From: Rhynchopus sp. YZ270_cl-10
Taxonomy: Eukaryota; Euglenozoa; Diplonemea; Diplonemida; Diplonemidae
Assembly (NCBI GenBank): GCA_964035575.1
Contig: OZ037859.1
Coordinates: 1,302,001 to 1,366,000, forward strand
Length of the DNA: 64,000 nt
Direction of reading: 5' to 3'
In this document: one piece after another, positions 53,403-63,281 of the stretch
How positions within the stretch are numbered: the first letter of the stretch is position 1
Layout: each line of letters opens with the position of its first letter
Made by a program: the position numbers and the translations under genes
Notes under the pieces: generated by a model
The model's input: only the letters and a program-made list of their open reading frames with translations
Told to the model about the DNA's origin: nothing
Databases searched by the model: none

Positions 53403-53588
53403 TTTTTGTTTTTTTTTTGAGAAGTCTTTGCATATTTACAACTGGGAGGGGGTTTGAACCCAGTAGGAGAATTTTGACATAAAAACAGCGTTTCGTACAA
53501 AAAGACAACAACATCAAACAGCAGAGCAGCAAAAAATCGGAGGGGGGTGGAGAGGAGGGGAAAATGGACGAGATTATGATCCATAAAA

Positions 53589-53625
53589 AAGGTGACTAAG
53601 CAAAAAGAGGCTACGGTTCATCTTT
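53589..53625 (+). repeat. Family-1 hairpin, variant
   Basis: AAGGTGACTAAGC, AAAAAGAG, GCTACGGTTCATCTTT. Confidence 0.58.
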
Positions 53626-53979
53626 CACCAACCTTCCTCATTTTTGTTATCTCTGTTTTTTTTTTTAAAGGGTTCGAGTGTCTTGCATTTTTTTTCTTTT
53701 AGCTCACCCCACTCACTCACCCCCTCTTTTTTTTCTCCCCTTCCATGTGTTTTTTTTTTATGGGGCGCAAAAAAAAAAAACAAACAAAAAAAAAAAAAAA
53801 AAACAAAAACAAAAACAAAAAAAAAAACGATAAAAACAAAAATGGCCTCTTTTTGTTGTTCTTCATGCTCTCATTCATTTCCACAGCGGACTAGTCAAGG
53901 GGACCACAGTTCCCCATAACGACTGGTGTTAAACTAGTGGTGTTACTGGTCACCAGTAGTCATAAAACACTAATCGTTT

Positions 53980-54032
53980 GAATGTGATCGAGGTGACGAA
54001 GCACGAGAGGCTTAGTCACCTTGATCACATTC
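53980..54032 (+). repeat. Long-stem hairpin around an ACGAGAG core
   Basis: GAATGTGATC-GAGGTGAC and GTCACCTT-GATCACATTC pair over 18 bp with one G-U, enclosing GAAGCACGAGAGGCTTA. It lies about 105 nt before the next ATG, in its promoter or leader. Confidence 0.72.
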
Positions 54033-54137
54033 ACTGATAGCCATTCATTACTAGTCTGCCGTGTCTTCCCCCAACCCCCAAACCGCAACCTCCAACCCTC
54101 CTCCCAACCCCCCCTTTCTTTACAGACAAAACATAAC

Positions 54138-56103
54138 ATGCCTCCAACATGCGTCATCCTTGCTGCAGGGTACACCTCAACGCTTGAACGAGAAATCCAT
54201 GAAAGCGACTCGGACCGGGTGGCACATCTTAAAGGGCTCCCGAAGGCTTTGCTTCCTGTTGGGGGCAGGGTCGGGGGGAGGGAGCGCACGGTGTTGGATG
54301 TGTGGTGGGACGACGTGAAGGAGCGCCGTGTATTTGACTGCGTTTACCTTGTTGTGAATGCTGCGAAGTATAAGTATTATGAACGTTGGGCAACGTCTGT
54401 TGACTTTCCGATCAAAAACATTGTAAACAACGGCGCAACCAGCGCGGAAACCTCCATTGGAGCTGTTGGAGACTTTAATTTGGCAATACAAACCCGCCAA
54501 ATCAAGGGCGACATTATTGTCATAGCGGGAGACATGCTTCGTGGAGAGGAATTCGATATTGGAGGCGTTCAGCATTTTTTTAACCATGTCAACGGGGATT
54601 TATGCATCTATTATGACCTTCCAGACGGATGCAGTACGCAAACCCGTGGTATGCTTACGATCGACCCGACCACAAAGCTGGTAACAGACTTTTCGGAACG
54701 TCCTACCTCGTACAATACAAAACACACCTCTGTTGTGTTCTATTGCCTTAAGGAGGAGACCTGCCAAAAAGCGATCCCGGCGTATCTCAAACGCAATCCA
54801 GTATTGTCCGCAGACCCGGTCGGCACAACGAGGGCACGAAGCTTTGGCAACTTCTTGTCGACCCTGACGCAGGGGAAGAAGCTCTACGGGATGAAGGTGA
54901 ATTCGCACTTCTCGCTGATTGGCAACGGCACCTCGCTTGCAGAGTACGAAAGGGTGGTGGCGCAGTATGCCTCCACCTTACCCGCATCACCATGCACTCT
55001 TGCTTCAAGCATCAGCGAGAAGGAAAAACGCACCTTCGTTGAGCGCGCTTACGCAAGAGTAGGACTTCTTGGCAACCCCTCCGACGGATTTAACGGGAAA
55101 ACAATCTCGCTCACCATCCGCAACTTCTGGGCAGAGGTGACGGTGCAAGACTCACACGCCCTGAAGCTCCTCCCCCACCCCGTCAACGACCCAGGAGAGT
55201 TTGGCCGCCTAGCTGACCTCTGCGCGATCTCCAAGAAGGAAGGCTACGTAGGGGGCATGCGTCTCATGCAAGCCTCCTGCAAGAAATTTTACGAATACTG
55301 CTGCGAAAATGGGGTCGCACTTCCGAAGCGCAACTTCTCCATGGCCTACGACACAAACATCCCGAGACAGGTATAATATAAAAAATCAATTTTCCCTACC
55401 ATAAACCTCACCTCAGGTCGGCCTCGCCGGGTCCTCCTGCATAGTAACCTGCTGCATCAAAGCGCTGATGAAATTCTATTGTCTCGACATCGACGTCGAC
55501 ATCCCCAAACGCACCCTCCCTTCGCTCATCCTCAGTGTCGAAACCGAGGAGCTTGGTATCAACGCGGGACTGCAAGACCGTGTCGTACAGGTTTATGAAG
55601 GTCTTGTTTACATGGATTTTGACAAAAAGGTGATGGACGCGAACGGAGGGGCCGGGGATTATGAGGTGGTGGATGGGAGCAAGCTGCCGGGGCTGTTTTT
55701 GTTGTATTCATCTGATCCGTCGGATTCGGGGAGGATCCATTCTAATGTGAAGGAGAGGTGGCTGCAGGGGGACGACGTTGTGATGCGTGCTATGAAGACA
55801 TTCGGCTCGTTTGCAGCAGAAGGCAAAAAAGCCATCATCGAAGGCGACCGTCCAAAGCTCGCTGCACTCATGGACGCCAACTTCAATCTCCGCCGTGAAC
55901 TCTACGGCGATGCCTGCCTAGGTAAAACCAACCTCGCCATGATCGACCTCGCTCGCTCCTTCGGTGCCCACGTCAAATTCCCAGGCTCCGGTGGCGCGAC
56001 AGTGGGGCTTCTCGATGACCCCTCTAAATTCGAAGAACTGCAACTAAAATCCCAAGAAAACGGTTTCGTATGCGTCCCAGTTTGCCCGCATTTTCCTGAA
56101 TAG
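54138..56103 (+). CDS. Nucleotidyltransferase-glucuronokinase fusion, two exons
   Basis: Exons 54138..55370 and 55417..56103 give 639 residues; intron 55371..55416 is 46 nt, phase 0, GTATAA to CACCTCAG. The upstream in-frame extension lacks homology, so the ATG at 54138 is used. Residues 1-300 form a sugar-nucleotidyltransferase fold (VILAAGYTSTLEREI, GLPKALLPVGG, DIIVIAGDM). Residues about 305-639 are a GHMP kinase closely following plant glucuronokinase: YARVGLLGNPSDGFNGKTIS, FSMAYDTNIPRQ, GLAGSSCIV, GINAGLQDRVVQVYEGLVYMDF, SDPSDSGRIH, FPGSGGATVGLL. The kinase makes glucuronate 1-phosphate from ATP and glucuronate; the first domain could then form the UDP-sugar. It would be a one-protein salvage route. 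The AAG start motif departs from GxGTRL, so the transferase activity is less sure. Confidence 0.88.
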
Positions 56104-57394
56104 AAGAAGGGATTTTTTTTTGTTTCGTTGATAGCTCAATTACCCCTTGGAAGGGGGTGATTGGCAACCGTATTTGAGGAACCATTTTTTTTTGGTGTGC
56201 CGTCCACAGAGACGTTTTGCATTTTTTTTTTGACCATTTTTTGGTACACTGTCAGGGCTTTGTATCTCAAGTCAACTTTTTTTTATGATATACCGGAGAT
56301 GGATTCCGTTGAACTAAAACGAGCGGCTGCTTCGTCAGCGCGAAAGAGATTGAGAGTGAATACCAATTTTTTTTAAAAAATATAAATGATGTCAGATAAG
56401 AGGTGGCGATTGTTTGTGCCTTTTTGCACACAAAAGGGGGTGATTTTTTCCCACCCCATTAGCACAAAAGGAACTGCAAAAGAAAATGGTATATTCCCAT
56501 GACCCCAGGTGGTGCTTTCTTCGGAGGAAGCCTGTCTGTTGGTATTATTCTGCAATATATCCGGACTTCGCTACTGATGGGAAATATTCTAGTGTATTGA
56601 ACCGTTTCCAGCATCTTTCAAATGTTTGTTGTTGCGTCTTTTTTATGCTTTCTGTTTTTTTCTCTTGAGAAAGCAGCTGAACTTATCTTTTTGTTGACAG
56701 TGAATTCTTCCCCGTAGTATGCAAGGTGTTTTTGCTCACAGACACGAATTTTTTTTTGACATTTTTTCTTTGAGTGAAATTCAGAACCGATAATATTCTC
56801 CCGTTCCTCCGAGAAGGAAACCCCCTACTCCATTCGTCCCAAAAAGGCAACGTTTTCTTCATTTTCTTCATTTTCTGACTCTTTTTATTTATAGTTTCCA
56901 AAAACTTCGGCAACAAACTGTTCAGAATGAAGTATAGATTTCCCTTGCTTGGGTTATCTCTGTTGTGGTGTCTACATCATCGTCACCCTTCTGTTAAAAA
57001 AAACTGTTTTAAAAAGCTATTGTGTCCATGCAAGGCACATTTCTTTTTTCCTCAGTTATCCAGGGATTTTTCTCTCTCTCTCTCCTCTCTCAGCAGCATT
57101 GTACTAATTACATAACGTGACCTCCTTTAACATATGTTTTTACACACTTCCACTTTTCAACTCAATAGCATATCACATTCACACATCCTGGGATGTTCTG
57201 TCTTAGGAACTGCCCAACAACGGCTTCATACTCACAACATCCCTACCGTAAGCTGCAATTGAAGAAAACAACCCGGTTGTTAAACCATCTGCAAATAGCA
57301 GAATTCTTTGTCTTAACGAAAAAGCGACCTGCGCAACTAGAATTTTGTCAAAAAAAAAAACCAAGATAGGACCCAACATACACACAAAAACAAT
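56104..57394. other. Intergenic, one family-3 hairpin
   Basis: AT-rich, with a family-3 copy at 56243 and a CT repeat near 57070. No supported gene; the last 200 nt probably hold the promoter and leader of the PPi-PFK gene. Confidence 0.55.
56243..56279 (+). repeat. Family-3 repeat with deleted loop
   Basis: GGTACACTGTC joins directly to AGGGCTTTGTATCTC and AAGTCAACTTTT; ACGAG is missing. Confidence 0.6.
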
Positions 57395-60300
57395 ATGGCG
57401 AAATCAGCAAATGCTGATTACCATCTGACCAACTATAAGTTGTCCCGTGTGTTGACAGGTGTGCCGTGCATTAAGGAAGGAGATGTGTTGCTTCCTGAAC
57501 CCGAGGCAGGGGAGGGGAGCAAACGTAGCTACGAGCCGCTGTACGGCCTTCCGGAGCTGACGTTTGTCCCGAACCACGACCCTGCGGAGATTGGCAAGAG
57601 AATGCGGATTGGTGTGGTCTTTGGTGGGGGCACGGCGCCGGGTGCCATTGAAATGGTCATTGGCATTCACAACTACCTGAAGCGCTGGAACTCTACCTCT
57701 AGCCTCGTGGCCTTCAGATACGGCCTGAAGGGGCTCATCACTGGCGATGTGATTAGCATAGACGACAACGTGATTCAGTACCTCATTGCTGAGGGCGGGC
57801 TTGGCTGCATTGGAACTGGTGCGCATCAGCTGTCGTCGTACGAATACAAGATCGTTGCAGCGCAGTGTCAGAAGGTAGGTCTCACGGGGCTGGTCATCTG
57901 CGGAGGGTCGCCGTACCTGACGACAGCGTTGAACCTTGCGGACTATATGCTCAGGAATGAGGTGGACCTGAAGGTCATGTCTGCGTCGAAGCGTCTTGAG
58001 GTGGCGCACGGCCGTGCCGACAAACCCTTCGAAGTGGGCTTCGGCTTCGACTCCGTGACTAAGCTCTACTCCTTCCTCGTAGGCAACCTTGCGGCAGACG
58101 TGGCCTCCGCACAGAGTTCGTACCACATCGTGCGGCTTATGGGGGATGAACAGAGCGGCTCGCTCACTCTCGAGGTAGCGCTGGACACACACCCAAATGT
58201 TGTGTTCATCAACGAAGAAGTGAAGGCGAACCAATGGAGTCTCACAGACATTGTGAATAAGACGTGCGATGTGGTTTGCGACCGTGCGCGCATGGGGGTG
58301 CACTATGGTATGGCAAGGGTGGGTTTTGGATAATTCAACCTTTTCTTTACAGGGATCATCCTCCTGCCTGAGGGGATATTGAATTCGGTCAAAGAAACGA
58401 ATAGGCTTCTGCAGGATGTGACGGACGCCATCTCCAAGGCAGGTGACCTGGACTCAGCGAAGGTGCTGGTGTCGTTGCCACTGAAGTCGCGGAAGCTTGC
58501 GGAGGAGCTGCCGGAGTGGTTTGTGGAGCAGATTGTGTCGCAACGGAAGACGCATCTGAACGAGGCGCACAACGCGGAGCTGCAGGTCGAGCGTCTTATT
58601 GGGGGGCTTTGCAAGGCGGAGCTGCTGCGGCGTGCAAAGCGTGGGATGTACGTCGGGAAGTTCTCCTTCCACTCGCACTTCTTTGGTTACGAGGCACGCT
58701 GCCAGCAACCCTCGACGTTCGACTGCCAGGTGGCGTCCACCATAGGCTGTGCAATTGGCGCGCTCCTTGAGAAGGGCTACACGGGGTACAACGTTGCGGT
58801 ACGTGGCGTGTCGAGACCTGCGTCAGATTGGGAACCTGTGGCTACACCACTTACCGCGCTTCTGCAGGTGTCGCGAAAGGGGACGTTAGTGGTCGGGAAT
58901 ACAAATGTGAAGCTGGACGGCTATGTGTACAAAGCACTGCAGATGCTGCGCAAGAGGTGGGTGGCAGACTCATACCGCTTCACCATGGGCACGCTGTCGG
59001 ACCAGATCTGCACCACAGCTGCCCTCGAAGACCTGCAGTTCGCACACTCGCAGAACTTCAAGTCGTCCGCAGAGAGCAGACAGCGGGAGCTGACCGAGCT
59101 TGTTGCACGCCTCTCGCTTGAGGACAACTCCTTCCTTGCAGGACGCCTTGCGCACGTCCCTCCCGTGCCCTCCTTGCTTCGCGGTGCCTACGCAGTTAAC
59201 CCAATCACCTTCCCCTCCGAGATGGACGCAGCAACACAGGCCAAGCTTGAAACGCTCTTCCCAAACACCTTCAACAGCACCACACACTACAAGGTCAGCC
59301 TCAACCAGGCTGAGCTGCCGGTCAAGACAGCACAGTCCCTGAGAATAGGACTGGTTCTCAGTGGCGGGCCTGCGCCTGGGGGGCACAACATTATCTCCGG
59401 TCTGCACGACTTTTTGATGACCCGGAACAAGGACTCCGTTCTGCTAGGTATGCACCCCACTCACCCACACAAAACCATTTCGAATCACACAAAACCCTCT
59501 ACAGGATTCTTGCAAGGCCCTGCCGGGCTCCTCACTGGAGACAACATCCAGATCACCAACGAAGTGCTTGCGCGCTATAGAAACCAGGGTGGGTTCAACT
59601 TGATTGGAACTTCACGGACGAAGATCGAAACGGAGAAGCAGTTTGCGGAGACGAAGTTTCAGGTGACGAGGCTGCGGCTGGATGGGTTGGTGATATGCGG
59701 CGGTGATGACAGCAACACTAATGCAGCTCTGTTGGCAGACTACTTCCTTGCGAGCAAGGTACCGTGCAAGGTGGTGGGCATGCCTAAGACGATTGACGCC
59801 GACCTCCGGTCTGACGTCCTTGAAATGTCCTTTGGCTTCGACACCACCACCAAGGTGTACAGCAGCCTCCTCGGCAATGTCATGCAGGAATGCCTGGTCC
59901 GAGGTGACCGTTGGCACTTTGTCCGCCTGATGGGGCGCTCCGCTTCGCATATCGCTGTTGAAGTTGCACTGCAGACACACCCGAATTATACTGTTGTATC
60001 CGAAGAGGTTGACAAGAAGAAGAAAACCGTGATTTCGATTGTTGCGGAGATTGCGGATTTGGTGTCGCAGCGTGCCAAGCAGGGGAAGAACTATGGTGTT
60101 GTTGTGGTGCCGGAGGGGTTGATTGAGGTGACGCAGGATATGAAGATTTTGGTGGAGGAGCTGAATGAGCTGCTTGCTCAGGATTCGAACAAAGAGCTGG
60201 AGAAGCGCCTCTCCCCAGACTCAGCTGAGGTCTACAAGCAACTCCCCGACTGGCTTTGCAGCCAACTCCTTTCCGACAGAGACCCCCACGGGAACGTCCG

Positions 60301-60826
60301 CGTCTCCCTTATCGAATCTGAACGTCTCATCGCCTCCCTCGTCCAGGACGAACTCACAACAAGAAAAGACCCTGCCGCAGACTCCTTCAAATTCTGGTGC
60401 CACTTCTTCGGTTACCAAGGACGCTGTGCGTTGACCTCAAACTTTGACTGTACGTACACCTATGTATTGGGTCATCTTGCTGGTGCGTTGGTGGAAGGTG
60501 GAGTGACCGGGGTAATCGGGGCGATCAGAAATTTGACTGGTCCGGTGGAAAAGTGGGAGTTGCTTGGATTGCCTATAACGTCGATGATGTGCTTGGAGAG
60601 GAGGAAAGGGAAGGATAAGCCGGTGATTGAAAAGAAGCTGGTGGATCTGAATGGTATTGTGTTCCAGACATTCAGCAGCAAGCGGCATGCGTGGGAGCTG
60701 GGCGACTGCTACCCAAACAGAAATGAAATGCGTACCGGGCATCTCTCCGGCGTTCACGACGACCTACCTACACAAACCCTCCGTCTCGAGTTCCCCTCAG
60801 GGCTCGACGCCAGCTCCAAGCTCTAG
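57395..60826 (+). CDS. PFP: Double PPi-dependent phosphofructokinase: inactive half fused to active half
   Basis: Exons 57395..58307, 58353..59447 and 59505..60826 give 1,109 residues; introns are 45 and 57 nt, starting GTATGG and GTATGC. The 57-nt intron is in frame without stops, but removing it restores LLGFLQGPAGLL. Two full long-form PFP units (about 550 each) are joined. The second has GGPAPGGHN (about 643), GGDDSNTNAA (about 734), GMPKTIDADL (about 761) and MGRSASH: the Asp-Asp and PKTID Lys are the pyrophosphate-specific set, so it should convert fructose 6-phosphate and PPi to fructose 1,6-bisphosphate. In the first unit these become GGGTAPGAI, GGSPYLTTA, SASKRLEVA and MGDEQSG, so catalysis is lost while HFFGYEAR and fold motifs remain. 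The dead half is probably regulatory or structural, like the plant alpha subunit. Confidence 0.95.
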
Positions 60827-61558
60827 AAGAGAAGTTGCCTTCCTTTGAGCAAAGAAAAAAAAAGTATTTTTTGGGGGAACGCTCCTCGCTCCACTCAAAA
60901 ACCAAAGCAAAAAAAAAATTTTTTTGTTTTTTTTTTTTGGGCGAGCGTGTTTATTCTTTCCCAAACCCCAAAGCCCCAAGCCTCAAGCCTCAAAGTTGTC
61001 CCAAAAAAAAAACCCCCCTTTTGCTAAGAAGAGGTATCTACACTGCATTACAAAATTAGCCAAAAATACCAAAAAAAAATCAACAAAAAAACGAGAAAAG
61101 AGCTTGAACAGGTGAAGCTTTGCACAAAGATGGGCAACTACACTGTTCCGGCAATTTATCGGGAAAAAAGAAGAAACAAAACAAAACGTTCACAGTATAC
61201 AACAGCCCTCTGTGGGAGTGTTGTAGGGGAACAAATGCCCCGTCTTTTCCCTCTTTGCGTGGGGCTTTGCTTTCCCCATTTTTTTTCCCCCCCTCCAATT
61301 TTTCTTTGTTGAGTCTCCACAAAAACAAAACAAAAAGCAAACAGTTCGTTAATTGTGAGTAATAGAAAAGAAAACGTACAACAAAAAAACACCACCGATT
61401 TTTCAAAGAGTGTTACCCCCCCTCCATCCCTTTCTCTCTCCTCCACTATGTGCCTGAGTCCCAGAAGCATTTTGCACTTCCACGTTGCTTTGGAGACTCT
61501 GTACTGTGAGGTTTAGGCTCTCACGATCCTTTCCTCTGTCCTTCTTTTTTATATTTTG

Positions 61559-61602
61559 GCCTCAAAGAGGGTTCCTCTGGCTAGGCAGTGAGAGCGTTGT
61601 AA
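61559..61602 (+). repeat. CCTCAAAGAGG repeat
   Basis: GGCCTCAAAGAGGGTTCCTC then CAGTGAGAGCGTTGTAATA, related to 37182-37225. AGAGG/CCTCT forms a small hairpin. Confidence 0.45.
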
Positions 61603-61630
61603 TAAAAATATCAACACAGCATATTCAGTA

Positions 61631-61675
61631 GGTACACTGTCACGAGAGGGCTTTTTGTATTTCAAGTCAACTTTA
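61631..61675 (+). repeat. Family-3 ACGAGAG hairpin
   Basis: GGTACACTGTC, ACGAGAG, GGCTTTTTGTATTTC, AAGTCAACTTT. Confidence 0.68.
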
Positions 61676-62006
61676 TTGCATATTTTTACGCACAAACAAA
61701 AAACCCCACTTCGTGGTAAGTAGAACGGCGTAATGTGAAATGAAACGTACCTCCCATTTCCCCGTGGCGGGGGGGAGTCTTGCTTAAAATATTTTATAAG
61801 AAATTCAAATGAAATAAATGGGGGAAAAACAAACGTGGCGCGCCATTTAAGTGTGAGTGTATCTTATTTTTTTTGTCACAAAAAAAAGAAGATTTTTTTT
61901 GTGTGCGCGTGGAGAGGGGAGGGGAACATGCCGGTTTACTTAGTGGTGACCATAGTGTGGCCTGTCGGTATTGTGATCCAAAAGTGCTTCCTTTCATAAC
62001 CTGTTT

Positions 62007-62040
62007 GAAGCTGAGCAATGCGAGTCTTAGGTTCATCTTA
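62007..62040 (+). repeat. Family-1 hairpin, degenerate
   Basis: TGAAGCTGAGC, AATGCGAG, TCTTAGGTTCATCTTAC. Confidence 0.48.
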
Positions 62041-62122
62041 CAATATTTTAAAAAATCGAGAATTTGGGTTTTTCCGAAGTTTTCGAAATGTAAGGATCTA
62101 GTCTGTTCTTGTAGGACCGGGT

Positions 62123-62171
62123 TTTTTTGAAAACTTGGTATTAGTGTAGACACCCGAGGATGATCACCACT
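62123..62171 (-). repeat. Family-4 repeat, minus-strand copy
   Basis: The only family-4 copy on this strand; read from the minus strand it has ATAGTGGTGATCATCCTCGG, GTGTCTACACTAATACCAAG and TTTTC. Confidence 0.7.
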
Positions 62172-62646
62172 ATACTACTGTATTTTTTTTCTTAGCGGCG
62201 CAGTGTGAAGGCATGGTTTCATACAGTTTCGAGTCTTTCCCTCCCTCTGTTTGGCGAGTTTTGCATAGCTGTGAAAGTCTCCCTCGTTTTTTAGTGGATT
62301 TTATTGCCTTTTCAGTTGCAACGACTGCCAAATTATGGTTCAGAAAAACAAAACATTTTTTTTTGTTGTTTCCAAATCGCAAAAAAGAGGGATTTTTATT
62401 TGTTTTTTTCTTCTCCTTATTTACAAAACGTTGCCCAAAAATGAAGATGATTTGGTTTTTTTTTTGTCCATTATTCCAGGCGTACCTGCCGGAATTTTTG
62501 TTTTCTCTGTTTGAAAGAAATGGCCAAGCAGATTCTTAGTTCACTTTTCACTTTTCTCTCCCCCCCCTTCAGGGAGAAATTCCAAATCTGATTGCTGTTG
62601 GGTTCCTGCTTGAGACATTTTGACGCTCTTTTTTTAGCCGCGGAGT

Positions 62647-62692
62647 CAGTGCCTGCGTCCCAGAGGCGTTTGCACTATCAACTTCACTTTTT
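62647..62692 (+). repeat. Family-6 hairpin, full form
   Basis: CAGTGCCTGCGTCCCAGAGG, CGTTTGCACT, ATCAACTTCACTTTTT; AGTGC/GCACT closes the loop. Confidence 0.65.
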
Positions 62693-62905
62693 GTGGTGTG
62701 TGCAACCCTTATTATTCTTCTTCTTCTCTTCCGTTCTTTGATTCTTTTTAAAGATGCGTAATGTGTTCACATTCATCCGAAAGTGTTTTCCTCCTTCTGT
62801 ACCCTGTATTGACGGACACGCTCACTAAATTAAATTACAGAGGGAAAAAAACAAGTTTACCATTTTTCAATGCCTACTTTCCAAGGGTTGGTTCAACTTT
62901 CTTCA

Positions 62906-62942
62906 AAGGTGACTAAGCACAGAGAGGCTGAGGCTCATCTTA
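62906..62942 (+). repeat. Family-1 hairpin, variant
   Basis: AAGGTGACTAAGC, ACAGAGAG, GCTGAGGCTCATCTT, then a T-run. Confidence 0.6.
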
Positions 62943-63281
62943 CAAATATTTTTTTTTCTTTTCTCCCTGGCCGAGTGTGGTCTCAACGTCGCGACATTGC
63001 GATTCTGTACCCACCGTTAACACAAGACCCCACCACCCAACCACGGGTCCCTCACACCCCCGCTAACGATGACCCACTGACTCCTTCGCCAAAAAGGAGG
63101 GAAAATGGGGTTTTAAAAAAACAGTTCTGCTCTAATGGTTTGTTCTCTTGCGGTACCTTTATCTTTGAAGTTGGTTATGTTTTACAGCGAGTCGATATGG
63201 GATGACTCAAACAGAGCAGCGCCATGCAACTGTCGAAAACACAAAACACATACCCACACAACAGACAAAACAAAACTCACA

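Larger units (their letters stand above)
43532..54137. other. 10.6-kb stretch without genes
   Basis: No frame here has coding composition; the long frames are Phe/Ser/Lys-rich products of T and A runs. It contains at least eleven family-1, three family-2, two family-3, one family-4 and three full-length family-6 copies, plus the 1.37 kb piggyBac-like element. Simple repeats include poly-G near 44957, a TC repeat at about 47861-47893 and a GTTT repeat at about 48946-48970. Small-exon or non-coding RNA genes cannot be excluded. Confidence 0.55.
60827..63281. other. Gene-free interval before the protease gene
   Basis: It holds a CCTCAAAGAGG repeat (61559), a family-3 hairpin (61631), family-1 hairpins (62007, 62906), a minus-strand family-4 copy (62123) and a family-6 copy (62647). 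The stretch 62960-63281 probably includes the protease promoter. Confidence 0.6.

Noticed and set aside
53450-53475. Minus-strand GGGTTCAAACCC resembling a tRNA T-arm
   Set aside because: The stem is only three base pairs and no cloverleaf can be drawn.
57404-58303. 299-residue minus-strand frame
   Set aside because: Antisense shadow of the first PFP unit.
58379-60826. Second PFP unit as a gene of its own
   Set aside because: It has no ATG at 58379 (TTG), and a 45-nt GTATG...ACAG intron joins it in frame to the first unit.
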